Under the pieces are notes generated by a model, which was not told the origin of the DNA, did not search any database, and saw only the letters and a list, made by a program, of their open reading frames with translations. The position numbers were made by a program, and so were the translations under genes. 64,000 nt of DNA from Siphonodentalium dalli (lineage: Eukaryota; Mollusca; Scaphopoda; Gadilida; Siphonodentaliidae), in contig CP136067.1 in NCBI GenBank assembly GCA_032622095.1, forward strand, positions 51,499,899 to 51,563,898, in the 5' to 3' direction. Each line of letters opens with the position of its first letter. Positions within the stretch are counted from its first letter, which is position 1. Shown here in pieces: positions 57,335-64,000 of this stretch.

Positions 57335-57604
57335 TTGGACCCACCTGGGTGGTGGCCGTTTCGGTATACGTGGAATGTTGGATGGGGTGGAAATGGTGTA
57401 ATGAGGATCACACTAAAACATAATTTGTTCTACGAAAATCGGCCAAGAGGGTCGAGCAATGATATGACAGGTATGCCATATTCAGACCCAAACAGAGCGA
57501 TGGCTCGGGGTTGGGGTGTTCTAAAGGGGTATCATGTGGTACACAGTAATGCTAATGCAAAGATCGCTGACCAAAATGTCACCCGACGACGATGGCAGGT
57601 TTAA
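57335..57604 (+). other. unassigned open frame
   Basis: Ninety codons, including GGNGVMRITLKHNLFYENRP and GMPYSDPNRAMARGWGVLKG. The composition looks protein-like and higher in GC than the surroundings, but I do not recognise it. It lies just upstream of a LINE ORF2 carboxy end on the same strand, so it may be LINE-derived. Confidence 0.3.
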
Positions 57605-57907
57605 AGAATTTATTGGTTTTCAGATCCTTATACTACAAACTGTAGGAGGAATTGATTACACCAATATGAAACAAAGTGCATATTCACTAAATATGTTGCA
57701 CATCTGTAATGTGTGCGCTGCAGCACATATGATAAAATGCGCAAACACTTCTTTGATGAGATACTGATGACGAGTGTTCACTTTATTGGATTGAATGATG
57801 CCCAAAAATTACAATACATAATGCAAAACAACGAGCCTCATAAATGCAACATGGTCCGGGCATTTTTCAAAGAAAGGTCAAATTCTACTGACTTAATTAT
57901 GAAATAG
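57600..57907 (+). pseudogene. LINE ORF2 carboxy end, broken
   Basis: One frame gives MLHICNVC, a C..C pair as in the Cys-His knuckle after the reverse transcriptase. After a frame change another gives YDKMRKHFFDEILM, then FIGLNDAQKLQYIMQNNEP and AFFKERS to the TAG at 57905. This parallels SNLRKILFQNL...DEQFRHIMCND of the LINE at 12.4 kb, though from a different family. The H....C half of the knuckle is missing, by deletion. Confidence 0.6.
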
Positions 57908-59160
57908 TTACTATAGTATAGATATTACGTTGAGTCATTGTTGACATTATTACATATATTGGTTATTTTGACATCGGTCTTGTGTGGACGTTTTATGTCA
58001 TTAAACTATCTATCTACCATGTATATCTTAGGCAGCATATAGACCAGCGATGACCCGATACACTATCAATGTATGCTATTCGATAAAACCAGATGTGTGG
58101 TTTCCTAATGTGCATCTGTTTAATTAGTATAACAAGTCATGAAGAATACAAACATGCACGGTTGCAACGAATGAAATAAATGTATGAAAGCTGTTTTCAC
58201 ATATGGGCTTGTGAAAGAAACTGCGCTATCACTCCGCCGTTGTTAAACTCTGACAGAGTACTCCTCAGTGAAACATAAAGAAACGTGACATTCCACAAGA
58301 CTATCCGATTTACCGCCTCGGAAAGGTGTCAACCTGGTCGATTGATAAATGTGTTCGAGAATTTTCTCGAGGTCCGATTTGTTTTCGAAGTTATATATTT
58401 TTGTATGACTTCAATGCATCTTTCTGGGACATATACTGCTCGTATCGATCCATGTCGATACCTGGAAAACATCAGTTTTCAGGATGTATCTATTTGAAAT
58501 GTCATATCTATTAATTAACAATCTGTAATTTCCAGGGAATGTGCTCACGCGTTGGCGGGACGTAATTGTAGAGGTAAATTCCAAGTACAGTTATCGCATG
58601 GTCAATATCATACACCAGGCATTATCCGATTGTCAAGTAAGTCAACATGTATGTTTTCCAGCGACATTTTATGCTCAACCAGACGGAGAATAAAAACTTG
58701 GACATTGATACTACCGGTAACATGTGATGCACTGGTCTACACGGAACCCGACCATTTGATATGACATATATTTATAACATAATTCCGTATGCATCTATGA
58801 TGCAAAACACCGGTCTCTTCATCCATGAACACCCCACCCCCATTTTAACCCAGAATCCTTTGCGCATGGAACTGTTCGTTGTTAATCGTTGTAAATATGT
58901 GTATACCTGACTTATGCGTTCAACGTGACATAAGTAAAACAGTAGCTCGTTTGATGCAATGAGGATTGCGCTTATTTGGCTGTGCTCGTGTAATGTATAC
59001 TGCGCCCAGGGTGATAACAATATTCAATGTCAACATTCTTACAAAATTCATCTCAGCGAACTTTGAGTTTTTCTCCATTCTTTTCTTTTAGATTTGTTGT
59101 CATATATAATAATCGTATTTTGTGGTTTGAATTTGGCCAATGCTCATATTAAATCGCCAA
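57908..59160. other. no recognised gene; one unassigned open frame
   Basis: On + from about 58264 to 58512 a frame reads DIPQDYPIYRLGKVSTW and on to GCIYLKCHIY. It is aromatic-rich and uninterrupted for about 80 codons, but not recognised. The rest is plain. Confidence 0.3.
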
Positions 59161-59164
59161 GAAA

Positions 59165-59690
59165 TATTCAGAAATGATCCTGGTGGGCCCGGTTTAGAAT
59201 AGGCACTGCGAGGGGTAAGAATCCCAATGTGGCGCCATGTTGTGCATCCGGTGTGGTGTAGGAGTCCTGGAGGTACTAGGGCGGCCGTATCATGTGAGAC
59301 ATCGACCTGCGGATACGGCTTAGTTCATGGTCCTCTTTGGTCATACATCTCTTCAAGGCGGGTGGTTTGGTTGACCCGACGCAATCAATCGGCTAGTCAC
59401 GCCTCTCCACTGGTTTTTGGGATTACATGTCTTTTATCTGTTCTGTTATGTTTGTGGTGTTTAGGTTTGTCGTCAGTTTTCATGTATATGTTGTTTCTTT
59501 CGTCTCATGTCTGTATGCACTTCGCCTCAATGACTTTCAATTGTGTACTGTTTACGCCTGTCTCAATGTGGCGAGGTGCCGGGAGACTATGTGCAGTGGC
59601 TAAACGGGTCACCGCTTCATCCATGTACCAGTCTTTGGTCCGGCCATAATCGGCAGGGTACTCTGATGCGGCTGCTGGGCTAGTTGTCGA
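59165..59690 (+). mobile_element. GC-richer block, probable transposon-derived sequence
   Basis: Starts GGTGGGCCCGGTTTAGAATA and ends near GGGCTAGTTGTCG. It is much richer in G+C than its surroundings, and a 140-codon frame runs through it without resembling a protein. The sharp composition change on both sides suggests an inserted repeat, perhaps retroelement untranslated sequence. Ends and target duplication were not resolved. Confidence 0.4.
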
Positions 59691-59959
59691 TTATTTGCTT
59701 TTCATATGGCAACTCATAACAAACACGTAAGGATTGACCAACCAGCAAGTTCCACTGATGCTGAGGTCTATCAGTGCTTGGTTTTGATTCAAATGTCAAG
59801 AAACCTTCTGCATTTGCGATTGATAAAACGCCACAAAGCATAGCCGGACAACTAATAAATGTCAAACCGATCAGGACTTGGCAACTAAGTGGCCCTCTGT
59901 TGATCGAATGTTCAAGAAAAATTCAAGCGAACGCTCTTATGCAATTAACATCTATTGCA

Positions 59960-60332
59960 CAAACACCCAACATATCCTTGCACAAATACGCACACAATTG
60001 ACCTATACTATGAATTAGGTAAATAATATGATTATTTTATTCTGAAATAAGCAGATAATGGACTCACACCCGTTATTTCGTTTTGTGGTGGGGGCCACAA
60101 TGAAAACACATGTTAAAGAGCATACACCTGAAAAGTCGCGAGTTGGCTTATTTGTGTCATTGTCCGCACTTAATCTTCTTAAAATCGCCTCATTACGAGC
60201 CGATAATTTGACTAAAACGCTCTTAGTTTCAGCACATTATCGACTCAAAATGAGGCAATTCTTAACAGATTATCCACCTAAAATAAGTTATATTATAAGC
60301 AGATAATGTGCTGTTGTCGGGAGAACAGGCTG
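59960..60332 (+). repeat. AAGCAGATAATG family repeat, copy 5 (fullest)
   Basis: From ACCCAACATATCCTTGCAC through GACCTATACTATGAATTAGG and AATAAGCAGATAATGG to GGGAGAACAGGCTG. It abuts the ORF1 relic that starts at about 60363. Confidence 0.88.
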
Positions 60333-60362
60333 AAACGCCAGTATTGATAACACCTCACAAGA

Positions 60363-61010
60363 CATTAACAGTAGCAGGGCTGTGTTGAGAACTCACGATA
60401 TAGCTGATTCTTCTGAGTCAGAGATATTGGTGAGTTAGCATCACATAGAGTTACAGAAGTCAGTAGATTTACTAAGACGGTTGATGGACATAAGGTTCCT
60501 TTGAATGGATATTTTCTTACCTTCAGTCGGTGCGAACATCCCTGGGTATATGAAGATGGATTTAAGCACATGTTCCAAACACTGAGATGTTTTAAATTTC
60601 AGGCGTATGGCCATTGCCAGGAACACTGTAAACGTAAAGAAACCATGTGGTCATAAGAATTGTACGAATTTCAAGAAATGTTGAAACTCAAATTTAACGT
60701 GGTGCAATTAATCGTGCATGTCCCATTTGGGAATGTGAATTCAAGATTCAACGATTTCAAGGTGAGAAGCATATGTAATATACAGATGGTCCTCGGCCAT
60801 CCAGGTTACATACTCAACAATCGTGTCTATAAAAAGTGTGTTGATGCCAAAGTCAAACTAAAGTCTTCAGTAAATCACGAGCAACAAAAGTGGAGGAGAC
60901 TGATATTATTCCTGTTCCAGAACCTGTAGCGCAGGTAATGGATACTACCTCCGTTGTTGAGACAGATCCTCCGAAACAATCTATGCAAGTTGATCCTATT
61001 GTTAAAAAAA
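60363..61010 (+). pseudogene. LINE ORF1 (zinc-knuckle, gag-like), broken
   Basis: Pieces in order: RTHDIADSSESEI, then after a one-base frameshift GELASHRVTEVSRFTKTVDG and VPLNGYFLTFSRCEHP. RCFKFQAYGHCQEHCKR follows at 60585-60635: a CCHC zinc knuckle (C..C....H....C) whose second Cys is Phe. A second knuckle-like CGHKNCTNFKKC lies at 60642-60677, then a HPGY....VYKKCVDAKVK block at about 60796-60855 in another frame, and an acidic/Pro tail to about 61000. This order (LTF, knuckles, then HPA.Y..CP.YKK) is that of gag-like ORF1 proteins of jockey/CR1-type LINEs, which bind nucleic acid. At least three frame changes; dead. Confidence 0.82.
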
Positions 61011-61329
61011 AAAATCCCAAATCTGTCAAATCTTTTTGAAGTTCGATACTATGCTTCGAGAGAAAATGTTAACTTGAAGGGAAGGGGACACCATGTAAAT
61101 ATGTTGTGTGTAGGGAGGCTCGCTGTTGGGCGTGGGATCACACAAGGAGTCAACCACCACCTGTCAACTTGATGAAACTGATTAAGATTCGCGCCAGATT
61201 CAACATATATTATAGATATCTTATCAATCATTCAAGAGGCTTGTTAGCCAGATACCTCAAATATTATGATATGCCTGAGCATTGCTAAATTAAATAATTT
61301 ATATTTGTTGATACATTTTATCCAGGTTG
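61011..61329. other. no recognised feature
   Basis: A 60-codon frame at 61106-61288 continues after the ORF1 relic but is not recognised. Confidence 0.35.
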
Positions 61330-61510
61330 TATATCTTGGCTGTTCTCAAGACAGTAGTGCTGTCTGTTTTGATCTTCTGTTTTATATGTGTTTGCAGAAT
61401 GGTCAGTTTATTATTGGTTCTGACCACAGTCGCTCTGCTTTGGGTGTTTTTATTTGTATATATTGTGTTTCATTTTAGTCTAATTCACGGTTATGTCTAT
61501 ACACAGTTGC
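61330..61510 (-). repeat. diverged copy of the 10.8/46.6-kb segment
   Basis: Read on the minus strand it matches 10817-11000 in many words (GAATTAGACTAAAATGAAACA, CTGACCATTCTGCAAACAC). It is the only copy outside the large duplication. Confidence 0.65.
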
Positions 61511-61877
61511 TTCGCTCAATTCTGATTCAGTTCCTCCCAGTCGCAGATGTTGCCTAACGTCTAAACGACGTAACACCCTAACTAAACATACAATATTCAT
61601 AAATGACAAACAAATTGGACGTGCTCTGTTTAAAGTCTCATCTAGAATAACTGATATCTAGTTGCTGTTGTTAGAGAACACATGCCGATTAAACTGTTTT
61701 GTATCACTTACAACCATGCAACTAACATTTTATAATTTCATTGTCTAAATAATTCTCAACAGAACAAAAACATATTTCATACCACAATGGCTCACCAAAT
61801 ATATACCAACATGCTAGCAATCATAAGAATAATATTCCACCAAATAATACGGATATTCTACATGTATATATGTATCA

Positions 61878-62203
61878 CTATATGTGATCATTTGGTATTC
61901 GGGCGCCCGACCGTCGAGATGCTTTAGCTGGTAATAGATTGGTGAGGTTGAAAGAGACATGATTGTTAATTATTTTGTTCCAGGGGTGCATTTTTTGGAG
62001 GTTTCTTCTTTCGCTAAGTGGGGGTCATCCGAGTTCACATGCGACTCTTTCGTCTGATACCGAACGTGTGAGACCACTTACTATTCTACCAGCGTCGTTA
62101 TATAGGTGGTCGATATTCCGGAGGAAATAGGGGCGTTATCTTTGTCTCCGTACTCCAGTATAGGAAGTACGTAAGTGTTGAACATTATCTCGAGGGTTTG
62201 TCT
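61878..62203 (-). pseudogene. LINE reverse-transcriptase thumb region, broken
   Basis: On the minus strand: RQTLEIMFNTYVLPILEYGD, then after a frame change AGRIVSGLTRSVSDERVACE, LG-stop-PPLSERRNLQKMH and NKIINNHVSFNLTNLLPAK. The RP.LEYGD, A.RI+.G..RS....+..E.GW.PL..RR and HK.+N blocks are diagnostic of the region just after the palm in many LINE reverse transcriptases. The stop replaces the usual Trp. It is opposite in strand to the ORF1 relic at 60.4 kb, so the two are different insertions. Confidence 0.88.
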
Positions 62204-62259
62204 ATTTACAATACATGTTATTATCATCAGTTGTGACAATTGCCACCACCATCTGCTAG

Positions 62260-62637
62260 AAGGAATTCATCACCGGTCGTAGTAGTCTTGGTGTATCTAT
62301 CCGGAAGTTGTTTTGGCACGACCTCGATATAGTGAATTCCTTATATTGTAAAACGTTGGGTATATGTGGGAAGGCTGGTGGTGTTATCCACGCAAAGAGT
62401 CAAATTCTAGAGTTGATACATGTAAACAAAAAGAAATATGCGCTGCATGGTGTCCCGATGGATTCTAATGTGAAATCCAAGATAGCTGCTGTCGACCATG
62501 TTTGCCAGCGAAATTCAGAAATATTCAATAGCTCCCATCCATATGTCACCTCGAAAATCCGTTTGATGTTTGGTGAAGATCTGATGACGGATGTGGGTGT
62601 TTGGGTGCGCCGAATGATTCAGTTATGCAACGAGTAA
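62260..62637 (+). CDS. unassigned 125-codon frame, possibly a BEN-like terminal exon
   Basis: An acceptor-like CCACCACCATCTGCTAG ends at 62259. The frame then reads EFITGRSSLGVSIRKLFWHD, LDIVNSLYCKTLGICGKAG, AKSQILELIHVNKKKYALHG and on to MTDVGVWVRRMIQLCNE, stop TAA 62635-62637. The spacing of an 'F...L...N' segment, a Gly/Lys loop, a helix with 'I..LI..NK' and 'K...V...C.R' recalls BEN domains (DNA- and protein-binding, four or five helices). The match is from memory and weak. No breaks in the frame. No partner exon was found. Confidence 0.35.
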   Translation, partial: KEFITGRSSLGVSIRKLFWHDLDIVNSLYCKTLGICGKAGGVIHAKSQILELIHVNKKKYALHGVPMDSNVKSKIAAVDHVCQRNSEIFNSSHPYVTSKIRLMFGEDLMTDVGVWVRRMIQLCNE

Positions 62638-63416
62638 AATCCAATATTGAAGTTTTTTTTATATAAAAATAGTTCAAATTCGATAGCTCCCATATCATCT
62701 GGAGGTGATCTTAAACTTCAAGTTCTACAAAATGGGTCTCGACTTTTATTAGTCATGAAACAGATATAGAGCGTCAATTGCTAGTTATATATATATATAT
62801 ATATATATATGTCAAGATGTGAACGACAAACTACTTATAAAATGCACATATACCTCACTATTTACGCAGTGCGATATGTGCAATTCCATAAGTTATTACA
62901 CAATTGACAAAATTAGTCTGCCAGTATATTGCAAGAACCAATCGTGCAATAACTCGCAGCGAACCAATCGAATATACATACTTTGTCTTTCAGAAATTCA
63001 TCAATCAATAGATAGGGAACTATGCAGAATTTCATGAAAGTTTTCCAGCTGTGTAAACTTTCACATAATTGAAAATAAGTCCCGACATATATTGGTCTAC
63101 ACATCGCATATAGACGGAATTTCATTATAGACGAGTGGTGATTTGTAACCAATTGTAGTCGTGTGTCTGACAGTTCGGGATCAGTTGTGTTAATTTAAGG
63201 TTATTACGTGTGGCATTGCTATTGCTCAGGACGGTTAACTGGGATTATCTCATGGGAGGCACGACCGCAGTACATTGCTGGTACACATGTGCTACAATTA
63301 ATTTATATGGCTGAGTAATGGGCACGAATTAAGGGTTTTGATTCACAAATGTGAATACCGGTTGACATTCCAGGATGGTTGGTTGGTTTGGTTTTACGTT
63401 ACACATTTAACCCTTC
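62638..63416. other. no gene seen
   Basis: Contains a (TA)n run at about 62785-62811. Short frames only. Confidence 0.5.
62785..62811. repeat. (TA)n microsatellite
   Basis: About 13 TA units. Confidence 0.95.
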
Positions 63417-63420
63417 TATG

Positions 63421-63664
63421 ATTAGAGTTTCTTGAATATTTGCGAAACAATTTGCCAATGCATTCTCCTATATATTTGAGTCTCTCATATGGAACATCGC
63501 ATATATAAGAAAATACCGTGGTCTATAAATATTTACCTTCACCGCGTAAGCCAGTGCGTTGTCTTATATATACGAGGCTCCCATGGGAGACTCGCATCTA
63601 TAAGATGATGCACTGACACATGATCGTTAATGCTATACCAACGCAGCCTCCGTCATGAAAGGGG
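63421..63664. mobile_element. CCCTT-type TTAA element related to 6541-6972
   Basis: TTAA then CCCTTCTATGA at the left; TCATGAAAGGGG then TTTA at the right. It shares the CAATGCATTCTC.TATATAT and CGCATATATAAGA words with the element at 6.5 kb. Non-coding and more decayed. Confidence 0.65.
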
Positions 63665-63747
63665 TTTAGGTGGCGCTGAAGTAACATATGTTTCCATCCT
63701 CATATAAAGCTCAGTTCCTCACAGCTGGCAATTCAAAATTATTGATT

Positions 63748-64000
63748 GTGCAACAAATCCTCACGTAAATACGCACATAATCAACCTATAAACTGAAATA
63801 GGTACATTATATGATTCTGGAATAAGCAGATAACGGAGTCATGTCCGTTATTTTGTTTTATGGCGCTGGCCACATTGAAAACACATGTTAAAGAGCGTAC
63901 ACCTGACAGGTCGTGAGTTGGCTTTTTTATGTCATTGTACAGACATAATCTGCTAAGAATCGTCTGATTAGGAGTCGATAATGTGACTAAAACTTTCTCA
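63748..64000 (+). repeat. AAGCAGATAATG family repeat, copy 6 (runs off the window)
   Basis: From TGTGCAACAAATCCTCACG through GGAATAAGCAGATAACGGAG to GATAATGTGACTAAAAC. The GGGAGAACAGGCTG end would lie beyond the window. Confidence 0.85.

Noticed and set aside
59227..59649. A 140-codon frame with hydrophobic segments on +
   Set aside because: It coincides with a sharply bounded GC-rich block that looks like an inserted repeat; no domain or neighbouring exons recognised.

Overview
This window looks like nuclear DNA of an animal, not a bacterium or organelle. It is AT-rich. It has GT-AG introns, a tRNA-derived SINE with a target-site duplication, remains of several non-LTR retrotransposons, many inverted-repeat DNA elements, microsatellites, and no dense gene packing. 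The repeat styles (CAAT- and CAAA-tailed retroelements, frequent ACATGTA and CCGGTA words, TTAA-flanked elements) suggest a marine invertebrate, perhaps a lophotrochozoan. I cannot name the species from sequence alone.

Layout. 1-7.6 kb: pieces of a + strand LINE (coiled-coil ORF1-like, endonuclease, reverse transcriptase), broken up by a long-inverted-repeat element, four copies of a repeat I call the AAGCAGATAATG family, a minisatellite and a piggyBac-type TTAA element. 7.45-18.5 kb and 42.6-57.0 kb: two direct copies of one large block made of nested transposons. It holds an ORF1-only LINE relic, an element with hAT-like features, a second inverted-repeat element inside that, a 5'-truncated LINE on the minus strand, 21-bp minisatellites and palindromes. 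The copies differ by private insertions: a SINE and a CAAT-tailed fragment in the first; an 833-bp element with an 8-bp duplication and a 1.8-kb element with GTTTAAAC-rich ends in the second.

18.5-24 kb: mostly non-coding, with tandem repeats. 23.9-32.7 kb: the only convincing host-type gene, on the minus strand, in at least six exon-like pieces. Its conceptual protein resembles DUF4806-type proteins; the name is a family recollection, not a search result. Its introns hold three TTAA-flanked AGGTACTC elements, one interrupted by a four-arm palindrome. 32.7-42.6 kb: mariner-like TA-flanked hairpins, another AGGTACTC copy and a 1.46-kb TTAA element. 57-64 kb: further LINE debris (a zinc-knuckle ORF1 on +, a reverse-transcriptase thumb on -, an ORF2 carboxy end on +), an unassigned 125-codon reading frame that may be BEN-like, and more copies of the AAGCAGATAATG and CCCTT families.

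No gene here forms an operon or pathway with another. The main biological content is layered transposition plus one large duplication. I saw no CRISPR array, rRNA, functional tRNA, phage module or defence system.
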